A stretch of DNA of 14,016 bases from NCBI GenBank assembly GCA_002344345.1, contig DDTL01000092.1:1-14016 (forward strand), read 5' to 3'. Source of the DNA: Saprospiraceae bacterium UBA2365 (GTDB lineage Bacteria > Bacteroidota > Bacteroidia > Chitinophagales > Saprospiraceae). Positions 1 through 9,000 of this stretch are shown here, one piece after another. The notes below the pieces were generated by a model that was given only the letters and a program-made list of their open reading frames with translations, had not been told where the DNA came from and made no database searches. The translations under genes were made by a program, and so were the position numbers. Numbering within the stretch: the first letter of the stretch is position 1; each line of letters opens with the position of its first letter.

Positions 1-212
1 GTATAATATGTAATAATTTAATAATCAGTATTAAATAAAGGAATAATAATCTTTGAAACCATGTTTTGATGTTTGCCCAAGTTCTTGTTGTCAGGTTTTA
101 CGACAATTATTTCAGAATAGCATTAAAAAGCGGCGGTAAAACTAAGAAAATAATTATTTTGACAAAAAGTCCAATAGTATTTTCTTTTTATTGATCCTTA
201 AACAAGCTTCAT
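1..212. other. Non-coding left edge, no feature recognised
   Basis: This AT-rich stretch lies downstream of the minus-strand PAP2 gene. I find no open frame of useful length, no tRNA-like fold and no clear terminator hairpin. It could contain the 3' untranslated region of the PAP2 transcript and the flank of a gene outside the window. Confidence 0.5.
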
Positions 213-902
213 CTAATGGTTGAAAAGATTGAAAAGTCCATGGTTATTTTTGTTTTTAAACCAAATATTATGAACAACATAATTAGCAGATAGTCCTGTA
301 AGAAGTCCCAAAAATGCGCCAAAAACTACATCGCACAGAAAATGCTGCCCCAAATAAATCCTTGAAAATCCGGCAGCAATCGCAGTAATGGCAAAAATAA
401 ATTGCATAATTCCCGGTTTTGTATTGAGCGCAAGCGTTGTGAACAATGCAAACGCAGAAAAAGTGTGCCCTGAAGGAAAACTATTGAAAGCATCATGAAA
501 TGAATATCCATCAATATATCCCAACTTTTCAGCTTCTCCTATGGATTTCAGGAAAGTAAGCGGTCTTGGCTGACTGAAGAAGAGCTTGGTCAAAAATGAA
601 AATACTATGGTGCTTAATCCTGCAAGGATCAGAGCCATCGCTTTTTTGTATGAAAAAATCAACATGACCAAAATCACCGCTATGAAAATATGTTCCTCAC
701 CCAGGCGGGTGATCCACAAAAAAATCTCATTCAACAATTGCGTCCTATTCGCTGCCAAAATCAGGATCAATTGTTTTTTAGCTGAAAAGATGCAAAATAA
801 AGTTCCTACAAAAATAAATAAAGCAACAGTAAAAAAGAATACTCCATTTTTGTGATTCAAAGTCAGGAATGATATTTTTTTAATGTTAGGTCGGTTAATC
901 AT
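213..902 (-). CDS. PAP2-family membrane phosphatase (phosphatidic acid / undecaprenyl pyrophosphate phosphatase type)
   Basis: A 229-residue integral membrane protein carrying all three parts of the PAP2 phosphatase signature. The KX6RP motif has K106 and R113-P114, the PSGH motif is at 143-146, and the SRX5HX3D motif has S180-R181, H187 and D191. H187 is the expected nucleophile and H146 the acid/base residue, so the enzyme looks catalytically intact. Hydrophobic segments lie near 20-40, 70-84, 88-105, 147-160, 163-179 and 188-208, matching the usual six-helix topology with the active site facing the periplasm. Family members remove phosphate from lipid phosphates such as phosphatidic acid, undecaprenyl pyrophosphate or lipid A. 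The sequence does not settle which. The length is normal for small bacterial members. The start is an ATG in an A/T-rich leader without a clear Shine-Dalgarno site. It is transcribed in the same direction as the LptF/G gene but 362 bases away, so it probably has its own promoter. Confidence 0.93.
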   Translation of the reverse strand: MINRPNIKKISFLTLNHKNGVFFFTVALFIFVGTLFCIFSAKKQLILILAANRTQLLNEIFLWITRLGEEHIFIAVILVMLIFSYKKAMALILAGLSTIVFSFLTKLFFSQPRPLTFLKSIGEAEKLGYIDGYSFHDAFNSFPSGHTFSAFALFTTLALNTKPGIMQFIFAITAIAAGFSRIYLGQHFLCDVVFGAFLGLLTGLSANYVVHNIWFKNKNNHGLFNLFNH

Positions 903-1062
903 ATAAGGAACTTAATTATTTAGCTGTTTGGCCTTTTTGTCTGTGAGATCAGAAAGTATGCCATGCTCCAAAAACAATTTAATTGCGATTAATATAAGTT
1001 TTAACAAAATAATCTAGATAAGCAAATTAAAGAATCACAAGCTAACAACCTAAGCCGGACAA

Positions 1063-1104
1063 GCCTGCCCGTATGGGCCTGCCCGTATGGGCTTGCCCGT
1101 ATGG
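1063..1104. repeat. Three tandem copies of a 14-base GC-rich unit
   Basis: Three head-to-tail copies of GCCTGCCCGTATGG occupy 1063-1076, 1077-1090 and 1091-1104. The first two are identical, and the third has T instead of C at its third base. Each junction forms GCCCGTATGGGC, a small inverted repeat (GCCC/GGGC around four bases). The block runs almost directly into the hairpin at 1113-1140. Confidence 0.9.
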
Positions 1105-1112
1105 GGGAGGCG

Positions 1113-1140
1113 ACCCCGTTGGATTTACATCCTACGGGGT
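1113..1140. repeat. REP-like hairpin (12-base arms, TTAC loop)
   Basis: The left arm ACCCCGTTGGAT (1113-1124) pairs with ATCCTACGGGGT (1129-1140) around a TTAC loop, with one T-T mismatch at 1120/1133. Such a GC-rich palindrome in an AT-rich intergenic region resembles a repetitive extragenic palindrome. From general familiarity, similar ACCCCGT...ACGGGGT sequences are common in Bacteroidota genomes, but this window contains one copy only. It has no T-run on either side and lies 125 bases past the end of the LptF/G gene, so it is not a typical intrinsic terminator. Confidence 0.7.
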
Positions 1141-1230
1141 AAATATTCTGCGTGGCATGATTTCTAAGATCAAAATTCTTTAAAATCCTGCTAAAAATAC
1201 AGATTCAATTTTTTAAGACTCTAATACATT

Positions 1231-1258
1231 GCAATCAAACGAGAAAAAATCGTTTTGC
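1231..1258 (-). terminator. Possible weak terminator hairpin of the LptF/G gene
   Basis: Just past the stop codon of the permease gene, AAACGA (1237-1242) and TCGTTT (1250-1255) form inverted arms around a 7-base A-rich loop. They can be extended with GCA/TGC if a 3-base bulge is allowed. On the minus strand the T-run is in the loop rather than after the stem, so termination function is uncertain. Confidence 0.25.
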
Positions 1259-1264
1259 ACGGAT

Positions 1265-2788
1265 TCATTCTACATACTTGTTGATTTCTGATCCACCTGG
1301 AATCTCTTTTTCTTTCCCGGTTTTCATAAATGGTATATATATTTTACCGATTTTAGCATCCCTCATTGCCATGAAAGTGAGGAACATAGCAATAGGCGTA
1401 AGGGCAACTACAGGCAACCAAGCCGCAAAAACAGGATCAATTTTGTCGCTTCTTACCAGGCGATCACCCATTGTATTGAAAACAATAAAACTCATAAAAA
1501 AAAGGATAGCAAATAGTACCGGGAATCCATAACCGCCTTTCCTTATGATTGACCCCATAGATGTACCTATAAAAATAAAAACGATACAAATGAAAGCCCA
1601 ACTATAGGGTTGATGTAATCCAAGGAGATAATAATTTCTGGTTTTACTAAAAGATTCTATGCTCATCAGCGAGGATTGAATACGGTTTTTGGATATTTCG
1701 AGGTCTCCTATAGCTGACGGGATCAACCCGGCCAGTTGATCAGGCGGAATAGTTGAACGGAAATTCATCGGTTTCTCACCTTCCTTAAACTGAATTTGAT
1801 CAATTTTACCGTAATAGCTTGCTATGTTGCCCGCTCCAAATTGGTAACCTTCATTCCGATTGCCAAAAACTGATCCGGATCCTTTGGGTGGCCATTCGGT
1901 GTATTTTGGCAAAATAGGGATCAGCATATCCAGTTGTTTTTGCATGCGATATGTAGAAGTGTCAACCTGTGCCAATAATTGCACAGTGTTCATCAGTTCA
2001 CGTTTGTTGGAGAACAGGCCAGGGTTAATATTTTCAAGATTGAATTCTGACAGATCAAAAACTTTTTGCCATTCACGGAAAGTGGTTTTGATAAATGGAT
2101 AATTTTCTTTGCCTCTGTCAGAGTTCGTCCTTAATTCCTGATACTGATTGCCATTTCTCAGATCGATGATAAAAAACTTTTCGTCTTCGGATGAGTACAT
2201 TGATCCATCTTCTGCCGTCACAAAGCTGAAGATTACATTTCCTCTTTGAGAATGGTTGTACATCTTAACCTTGCTGATGTCTTTTCCATTTTTGTTTTTT
2301 TCACCAATATAAACGGTATGAGCGCTGAAATCTTTATTGAAAACCTTTTCATTCAATGAAATTGAAGGCTTTTTCTTTCGGATGGACAACAACTTTGAAT
2401 TGAAAGAATAAGCGGCTTTTGGTTTGAGATAATTGGATACAAATAAGGAAAATCCGAAAGTTGCGATAGCGATAAAAATACCATACCGCATAACTCTCAG
2501 TAATGAAATACCCGCAGATTTCATACTTGAAAGTTCAAATTTTTCAGAGATTTCTCCAAAAACCATTACAGATGAAATCAATATAGTTATGGGCACAGCC
2601 AATGGTATCATCAGTACACCATAATAGACAACCAGCTCAGCGATGTCAAGCATGGTCAGACCCTTACCTGCCAATTCATCAATATAAAGCCATAAAAATT
2701 GCATCACCAGTACAAATTCTGCTACGATAAAGGACAGAAAATACGGTGCCAGGAAGCTACGGGTAATAAATTTATCGATTAATTTCAT
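1265..2788 (-). CDS. LptF/LptG-family (YjgP/YjgQ) LPS-export permease, enlarged Bacteroidota form
   Basis: A 507-residue inner-membrane protein of the LptF/LptG family. With the ATPase LptB, this family extracts lipopolysaccharide from the inner membrane and passes it to the periplasmic LptC/LptA bridge. Three N-terminal hydrophobic helices (about 13-36, 50-76, 100-119) and three C-terminal ones (about 396-414, 421-440, 454-474) flank a large periplasmic domain (about 120-390). Family-typical stretches include the N-terminal MKLIDKFITRSFLAPYF, the FGEISEKFELSSMKSAGIS segment after helix 2, and GTSMGSIIRKGGYGFPV before helix 5. E. coli LptF and LptG are about 360 residues. The extra length here lies in the periplasmic part, which includes a predicted helical stretch near 261-290. 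Such longer versions are usual for one of the two Bacteroidota paralogues. The partner gene is not in the window, so I do not choose between LptF and LptG. leuS diverges 219 bases away. Confidence 0.88.
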   Translation of the reverse strand: MKLIDKFITRSFLAPYFLSFIVAEFVLVMQFLWLYIDELAGKGLTMLDIAELVVYYGVLMIPLAVPITILISSVMVFGEISEKFELSSMKSAGISLLRVMRYGIFIAIATFGFSLFVSNYLKPKAAYSFNSKLLSIRKKKPSISLNEKVFNKDFSAHTVYIGEKNKNGKDISKVKMYNHSQRGNVIFSFVTAEDGSMYSSEDEKFFIIDLRNGNQYQELRTNSDRGKENYPFIKTTFREWQKVFDLSEFNLENINPGLFSNKRELMNTVQLLAQVDTSTYRMQKQLDMLIPILPKYTEWPPKGSGSVFGNRNEGYQFGAGNIASYYGKIDQIQFKEGEKPMNFRSTIPPDQLAGLIPSAIGDLEISKNRIQSSLMSIESFSKTRNYYLLGLHQPYSWAFICIVFIFIGTSMGSIIRKGGYGFPVLFAILFFMSFIVFNTMGDRLVRSDKIDPVFAAWLPVVALTPIAMFLTFMAMRDAKIGKIYIPFMKTGKEKEIPGGSEINKYVE

Positions 2789-2809
2789 TGTATAATCACA
2801 GTAAAACGT

Positions 2810-2843
2810 AAAACTATAAAAACGGAATTAAAATTATAGTTTT
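2810..2843. repeat. 10-base inverted repeat upstream of the LptF/G gene
   Basis: AAAACTATAA (2810-2819) and TTATAGTTTT (2834-2843) are perfect inverted arms separated by 14 bases. They lie 22-55 bases upstream of the permease start, in the divergent gap shared with leuS. The position fits an operator or a 5'-UTR hairpin, but AT-only arms in AT-rich DNA can arise by chance. Confidence 0.35.
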
Positions 2844-2949
2844 TCTTTAAAACAATTTAAATTTTGAATGTCTTGTATTCTAATCAACCGGCCAAAGATT
2901 TCTTCATAAGATTTTGAAAAAAATTGCTGTTCGTTCGCCGATGAATAGA

Positions 2950-2981
2950 TTTGATTATTCACCCGAATTTGTATACTTTCG
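2950..2981 (+). promoter_or_regulatory. Candidate Bacteroidota-type promoter for leuS
   Basis: TTTG at 2950-2953 and TACTTTCG at 2974-2981 are separated by 20 bases. The Bacteroidota sigma-factor consensus is a -33 TTTG and a -7 TAnnTTTG about 19-21 bases apart. Only one base of the -7 box departs from consensus. The box ends 26 bases before the leuS ATG, giving a short leader. Confidence 0.5.
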
Positions 2982-3007
2982 CAAATTACTTTTATTAATA
3001 CTTTCCA

Positions 3008-5851
3008 ATGAGTCTGAATACCAATCATATCGAAGAAAAATGGAAAAAATATTGGATGGAAAATCAAACCTATAAGGTTCAAAACGATCCTTCCAAACCA
3101 AAATTTTATGTGCTGGACATGTTTCCTTATCCATCCGGAGCTGGTTTGCATGTTGGTCATCCGTTAGGTTACATCGCTTCGGACATTTACGCCAGATTCA
3201 AGAGAATGCTTGGATTTAATGTCCTTCATCCGATGGGGTTTGATTCCTTCGGATTGCCGGCTGAACAATATGCCATCCAGACAGGAATCCATCCTGCCAT
3301 CTCCACGAATGAAAATATCGGCAGATACAAAGATCAGCTGTATAACCTGGGATTGAATTTTGATTGGAGCAGACAGGTTTCAACTTCTGATCCATCTTAT
3401 TATAAATGGACCCAGTGGATATTTATGGAGCTTTTCAGCCATTATTACGATACGAGATCTGATAAAGCACTACCAATTTCAAATCTGATTGAACAATTTG
3501 AACAGAATGGTAATGAGGCAGTCCATGCTGTAACTACTTTTGACCAGGTATTTACTGCACAGGAGTGGCAAAACTTTTCACCTAAAGTAAAGGATGAAGT
3601 GTTGATGAATTATAGGCTGGCATACAGAAAGTTAGGCTATGTCAACTGGTGTGAAGAACTTGGAACTGTTTTGGCAAATGATGAGGTAAAAGATGGCGTT
3701 TCAGAAAGAGGAGGTTATCCTGTAGTAAAAAAACCCATGAGACAATGGTCATTAAGAATAACGGCTTATGCAGAAAGATTGTTAAAGGATCTTGATCAAC
3801 TTGAATGGTCTGAATCACTGATATCCATGCAAAAAAACTGGATTGGCAGATCAGAAGGCGCTCAGGTCTTTTTCGAGATCGAGTCATTTTCTGAGCCTTT
3901 AGAAATTTTTACTACCAGACCTGATACCATTTTTGGAGTAACTTTTATGGTATTGTCTCCCGAACATGAATTTGTTGATCGCATCACGACCGTCGGTCAT
4001 ATGCAGGAGATCCTCCGGTACAAGGAGTATGCTGCAGGAAGATCCGATCTTGAACGCACAAGTGAGAAAAAAGTAACAGGCGCTTTCACAGGCGCATTCG
4101 CCATTAACCCCTTCAACGGGCAAAGGATTCCTGTTTGGATCAGTGAATATGTTTTGAAAGATTATGGGACGGGAGCCATCATGGCCGTTCCCAGTGATGA
4201 TGAACGTGATAAACTTTTTGCGGAAACATTTAACTTACCTGTGATTCCCGTTATTGATAAGTCAAAGTATCCGGGAGCTACTTCAAAAGACAAAACCGGA
4301 ACGATGATCAATTCAGGTTTTATTACCGGAATGGAAGTAAAAGAAGGAATTGAAGCTGTTTTATCGGAACTGGAAAATAAAAAAATCGGTTCAAGAAAGG
4401 TGAATTACAAACTGAGGGATGCCAATTTTTCGAGACAGAGATATTGGGGAGAACCATTTCCCGTGATGTACGATCAGGATGATGTGGCTCATTTGCTGGA
4501 CATGTCCGCTTTACCTCTGGAACTGCCTCCTATGTCTGATTTTAAACCGGTGGCAAATGGAAAGTCACCATTGGCCAGAAATGAGGATTGGGTTAAAGCT
4601 ATTGCGGGTTACACAAGAGAAACAGATACCATGCCTGGTTTTGCTGGTTCAAGCTGGTATTTTCTCCGTTATATGGATCCACTTAATGAACAGGAGTTTG
4701 CCTCTGCCGAAGCTATTAAGTATTGGAAAGATGTGGATCTTTATATTGGCGGGACTGAGCATGCTGTTGGCCATTTGATGTATGCAAGGTTCTGGCATAA
4801 ATTCCTGTTTGATAAAGGTTTGGTTCCTGGCAATGAACCTTTTCTGAAACTTGTCAATCAGGGCATGATCCAGGGTGTGATCGAGTTTATTTACCTGATG
4901 AAAGAGAAGAAAGAAGGAAGGAATCATTTTGTTTCAACAGACTTAATTGAATCTACTGACCTGGATAAAATTGCCAAAATACCTGTTCATATAGATTATA
5001 TTTCAAATTACGGATCCCATGATTCCCATTTGAATGCTCAAGGCATCAGGCAATTCATAGCATGGAGAAACGAGTATAAGGAAGCTTTTTTTGAAACTAA
5101 ATCTGGTGTTTTCACAATTGATCAAGTACCAGAAAATTTTAAATTGCATACACATTCCGAGGTTGGAAAGATGTCCAAAAGGTATTTCAATGTCGTGAAT
5201 CCGGATGATGTCATAAATAAGTATGGCGCGGATTGCTTCAGGATGTACGAAATGTTTCTGGGTCCCATAGAGCAATCCAAACCCTGGGATATTAAAGGGA
5301 TCGATGGTGTAAAGAAATTCTTGCGCAGATTCTGGAGTCTGTTCGTTGATGATGAAAACAACTGGCTATTGACGGAAGAAGCTGCGACAGTGGAAGAACT
5401 GAAGATCTTGCACCAGACGATCAAAAAGATTCACGAAGATATTTACAATTTATCCTTCAATACTGCTGTAAGTGCTTTTATGGTTTTTGTAAATGAAATG
5501 AAACGATTGGATTGTCACAAAGCAGCAGTTTTATTGCCGGCCATAAAACTCATCGCACCCTTTGCCCCATTTATTTCAGAGGAATTATGGACAAGGACCG
5601 GGTCAAAAGTCAGTGTTCATCACGAATTGATACCCATGTACAATGAAGGGTTACTAGTGGTAGACTCAGTGATCTATCCGGTGTGTATCAATGGGAAGAA
5701 AAGGGGTGAAATTGAATTAGGCGCTGAGCTCAACTCTAAAGAGATTGAAGGACACGCTTTATCGCTCGATATTGTATCAAAATGGACTGAGGGGAAATCC
5801 ATCAAAAAAGTGATCGTTGTACCCAACAAAATGATCAATATTGTAGTTTAA
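3008..5851 (+). CDS. leuS: Leucyl-tRNA synthetase
   Basis: A 947-residue class I aminoacyl-tRNA synthetase that charges tRNA-Leu with leucine in the cytoplasm. The HIGH-type motif is HVGH (48-51) within YPSGAGLHVGHPLGY. The KMSKS loop is KMSKR (721-725). The CP1 editing domain shows TTRPDTIFG (302-310) and GTGAIMAVPSDDERD (387-401), which keeps the conserved aspartates that hold mischarged amino acids. The segment WCEELGTVLANDEV (214-227) and the following ERGGYPVVKKPMRQW are LeuRS-specific. An anticodon-binding helical domain spans about 740-870, followed by the C-terminal domain. The protein is roughly 80-90 residues longer than the approximately 860-residue E. coli enzyme. The extra sequence sits around 144-200 and just before the KMSKR loop (about 625-715), where bacterial LeuRSs carry lineage-specific insertions. 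The ATG start matches the conserved N-terminus (HIEEKWKKYW) and follows a good promoter candidate. Confidence 0.98.
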   Translation: MSLNTNHIEEKWKKYWMENQTYKVQNDPSKPKFYVLDMFPYPSGAGLHVGHPLGYIASDIYARFKRMLGFNVLHPMGFDSFGLPAEQYAIQTGIHPAISTNENIGRYKDQLYNLGLNFDWSRQVSTSDPSYYKWTQWIFMELFSHYYDTRSDKALPISNLIEQFEQNGNEAVHAVTTFDQVFTAQEWQNFSPKVKDEVLMNYRLAYRKLGYVNWCEELGTVLANDEVKDGVSERGGYPVVKKPMRQWSLRITAYAERLLKDLDQLEWSESLISMQKNWIGRSEGAQVFFEIESFSEPLEIFTTRPDTIFGVTFMVLSPEHEFVDRITTVGHMQEILRYKEYAAGRSDLERTSEKKVTGAFTGAFAINPFNGQRIPVWISEYVLKDYGTGAIMAVPSDDERDKLFAETFNLPVIPVIDKSKYPGATSKDKTGTMINSGFITGMEVKEGIEAVLSELENKKIGSRKVNYKLRDANFSRQRYWGEPFPVMYDQDDVAHLLDMSALPLELPPMSDFKPVANGKSPLARNEDWVKAIAGYTRETDTMPGFAGSSWYFLRYMDPLNEQEFASAEAIKYWKDVDLYIGGTEHAVGHLMYARFWHKFLFDKGLVPGNEPFLKLVNQGMIQGVIEFIYLMKEKKEGRNHFVSTDLIESTDLDKIAKIPVHIDYISNYGSHDSHLNAQGIRQFIAWRNEYKEAFFETKSGVFTIDQVPENFKLHTHSEVGKMSKRYFNVVNPDDVINKYGADCFRMYEMFLGPIEQSKPWDIKGIDGVKKFLRRFWSLFVDDENNWLLTEEAATVEELKILHQTIKKIHEDIYNLSFNTAVSAFMVFVNEMKRLDCHKAAVLLPAIKLIAPFAPFISEELWTRTGSKVSVHHELIPMYNEGLLVVDSVIYPVCINGKKRGEIELGAELNSKEIEGHALSLDIVSKWTEGKSIKKVIVVPNKMINIVV

Positions 5852-5888
5852 TTATCATTTTGATCATCAGTTCATTTTTTTGGCAATT

Positions 5889-5909
5889 ACGGCAAACTGT
5901 TTGAGCCGT
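5889..5909 (+). terminator. Possible hairpin terminator after leuS
   Basis: Thirty-seven bases after the leuS stop, ACGGCAAA (5889-5896) pairs with TTTG (5900-5903) and CCGT (5906-5909) around a CTG loop, with a 2-base AG bulge. It is followed by an AT-rich but not uniform T stretch. It could end the leuS transcript, but the lack of a clean T-run keeps confidence low. Confidence 0.3.
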
Positions 5910-5916
5910 TATTGAT

Positions 5917-5924
5917 TATATTTG
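5917..5924 (+). promoter_or_regulatory. Candidate -7 box upstream of the SprB-repeat gene
   Basis: TATATTTG matches the Bacteroidota -7 consensus TAnnTTTG exactly and lies 158 bases before the ATG of the surface-protein gene. No TTTG occurs at the expected 19-21 base spacing upstream (the nearest, 5900-5903, is only 13 bases away), so this is a half-supported promoter. Confidence 0.3.
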
Positions 5925-6082
5925 TGTTCGTTCGTCACAATCAGTGTTTTTTTTGCATTATTATTGTAATTCCTGGGCTGTTTGATAAAAAACTATGATT
6001 TTCCACATTGTAAACCGATGGGAATTCTGTCTGCATAAGTAAAGTAAAAACCATTTTGCAGAGTCTTCAAAAATTAACTGAT

Positions 6083-9000
6083 ATGATTAATTTGTACAAC
6101 CAAAAAAAATCTTTCCTAAAACTGAAGCTGAGTGTTTTCAGCTGTATTTTGATTATTACAGGAGTTCAGAATCAATTGGCAGGTCAATGTAATCCTCCAA
6201 TTCTGACCACCTTCGGGAATCGGACAGAAAATTCCATTCGTGTCAACTGGCTTTATGCAGCTGGAGCTAATGCATATGAACTGGAAATGGTTAAGGAAGG
6301 AGCCCAATTTACCGGCGAACCTGGCTTCGGACCTGTTCCGGTCAATTTTATGGTGTTGAGCGATTTGAAAACAAATACTCAGTATTGCTTAAGGATACGG
6401 AGCGTTTGTGACAACCTGCCAGGACCTTGGAGTGCACCTCATTGTTTTTATTCAAGTTTGTCTAATCCGGGGTTTTGTGATCTGGATTATAATTTGCAGG
6501 ACGCCAGCGAAAATTCAGACCCTAAAAACAACATGTTTTATCTGTACAACGATCAAAATGCTTCAGCAAAACTGGGAGAGGATGTTTTTATTGAAAATGT
6601 TTCCCTGGTCATTGAACATAACTGGCCAAATGATCTGGATATCGAATTGACCTCACCATCAGGTAAGAAATTGACACTGGTTTCCAAAGTCGGAAAAGGC
6701 GCTAAAAATTTTGGTGATCCGGAATCTGAGGATTGCTCGGAAACTATAAGTTTTTCTGATGATGCATGTTTGAATATCGAGGAAACACTGATTTTGACAG
6801 GTGTGTTTAAGCCACAACAATCCTTTGAAAAATTTTATGATCTATCTTCACCTGAAGGTATCTGGATACTGAATATTCGTGATAATAAATATGGACATGC
6901 TGGAAAACTAAAATATTTTTCTATTCAATTGGCGCAAAATGCCTGCAGATTGCCAAATACATACTATGTGGAGCCAATAGGGCCCACACGTGCAACTGTC
7001 AGATGGGATACTACCGGAATAAGTAGGGACACATTGGAAATTGAATATGGACAGGAAGGATTCATCCCGGGAGAAGGGATCAAATTGAAGTTTCCGGCGA
7101 AAACCGGTCAAATGACCATCACGAACCTGAGAGAGGATTTACGGTATACCGCCCTGATCAGAACAGTCTGTGACACCATTTTTTCTGTTACTTCATGTCC
7201 TGTTACTTTTGAACCATTGTGCCATCCTGTATCCTTTAAAGATAAATTTGAATCAGCAGAAGTTTGCATAAACGATTGTGATACCAATTGCGATATTTCT
7301 CCATATTGGAAAAACGCGGGACCACCTTTTATGAAATGGTTGGTTAACAAGGGCAAAACCAATACTGAAGGTACAGGGCCCAATGAAGATTTCTACAGAT
7401 TTGGTCAATATATTTATGCTGAAAGTTCTCAAAACAGTTGCGAACTGAACAGGCAGGCAGTTTTAGAATCCAGGTGTCTGAATATCGTCAGCAATGAAGA
7501 TGGATGTGATTTTCAATTTAGTTACCATATGTTTGGTTCTGAAATGGGTTCTATCCATTTAATGATCAGTGTGGATGGCGGCAGTGAATGGCATATTCTT
7601 TTCAGTATAACCGGCAATCAGGGAAATGTATGGCAAACACAATCAATTGATCTGAGCGCATACGATGGTATGATCGGACGGTTCAGGTTGATCGCGGATT
7701 TGCCGGAAAATGGTGAGAGGTCTGATATTGCTTTGGATGAGATCGTGTTTTTTGGTTCTTTTCCAGTCAACGAAGCCAATCAGACTTTTTATGTTGATAC
7801 AGATAATGACGGATTTGGGGATCCATTTCAATCTGACTTTTTTTGCTGGAATGAGCCAAAATCCGGATATGCAGGTAACAAACTTGATTGCGATGATGCC
7901 GACCCGTTGATCAATCCTTCAGCCCATGAGATACCCTGCAACGGTCTGGATGAAAACTGTAATGGAATGGCTGATGACCTTGACCAGGAAAGCCCTATGG
8001 AAATCATCATTGAAGCAAAAGCAGATGAAACCTGCTATGGTAGCATGGATGGATACATCCATTTAAACATTACAGGCGGGCAGGCTCCATATCAGTTTTT
8101 ATGGAGCGATGGTTCCGTTGGGGCCTTGTTGGACCAAAAAGGAGCTGGAGCCTATCATTGTCAGATTACAGATGCCCTTGGTTGTGTGATACACGCCAAA
8201 GATTTGGAGATCAAGGCAGGACAGCCTATTGAAATACAAATTCTTGATCAAACAATAGCAACTTGTCAGGGAACTGCTGACGGATACATACTGGTGAGTC
8301 AAACAGGAGGCGAAGAACCGGTCACTTATTTATGGAACACTGGCCATCGTGCGAACGAGCTCACAGGCATTGGCCCCGGCATTTACCAGTTGACTGTCAC
8401 AGATGCCAAAGGTTGTGCTGCAATCTCTCAAAGTATTGAATTGACGGCATCTACAGTTTTTAATATAGAATATACCATCCGGCCTCCACTTTGCCACGGA
8501 GACAACAAGGGGAGCATTCTGATTGACGGAATTCTCAATGGAACTCCTCCATACACCTATCAATGGAGCAACGGTGCAGAAACTGATGATATATACAACC
8601 TTTCGCCCGGGTTTTATGCAGTGACCATCCATGACAGCGGACAATGCTATGAAGTCCTGGATTCTCTGTTTGTTCCCGAGTCTCCTTTATTGACTATCCA
8701 ATTAATTGCTAAAGATGATGTTACGTGTAATGGTTCAACGGATGGGAGTTTAGAAGTGCAGGTCAAAGGTGGAAAACCTCCTTATTTTTATTTATGGTAC
8801 AAAAATGGTAAGCTGTTCAGCACAAACGAAGATTTGTTTGACCTCGGCGCAGGAGATTACAGATTGATTTTATCTGATCATAACGGATGTGAAATCACCA
8901 GCGAACTGATGATCGTACACCAGCCTGATCCAATCCAAATTGTCCTTGATCAGATCAAGCATCCCTCATGTTTCGCTTCAGCTGATGGAATGATCAGCGC

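Larger units (their letters stand above)
903..1264. other. Intergenic region with tandem repeat and REP-like hairpin
   Basis: This 362-base gap lies between two minus-strand genes. It should contain the promoter of the PAP2 gene and the 3' end of the LptF/G transcript. The central part holds a GC-rich island (1063-1140), listed separately as a 14-base tandem repeat and an adjoining hairpin. It stands out sharply from its AT-rich surroundings. No coding frame or RNA gene is recognised. Confidence 0.6.

Noticed and set aside
2834..3160. Minus-strand open frame of 108 codons overlapping the leuS start
   Set aside because: Half of it is antisense to the conserved leuS N-terminus and the rest lies over the leuS promoter. 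No signal peptide or family motif is seen.
6056..6082. TTG start nine codons upstream of the SprB-protein ATG
   Set aside because: It adds MQSLQKLTD before a normal signal peptide. The ATG at 6083 gives a better leader and a commoner start codon.
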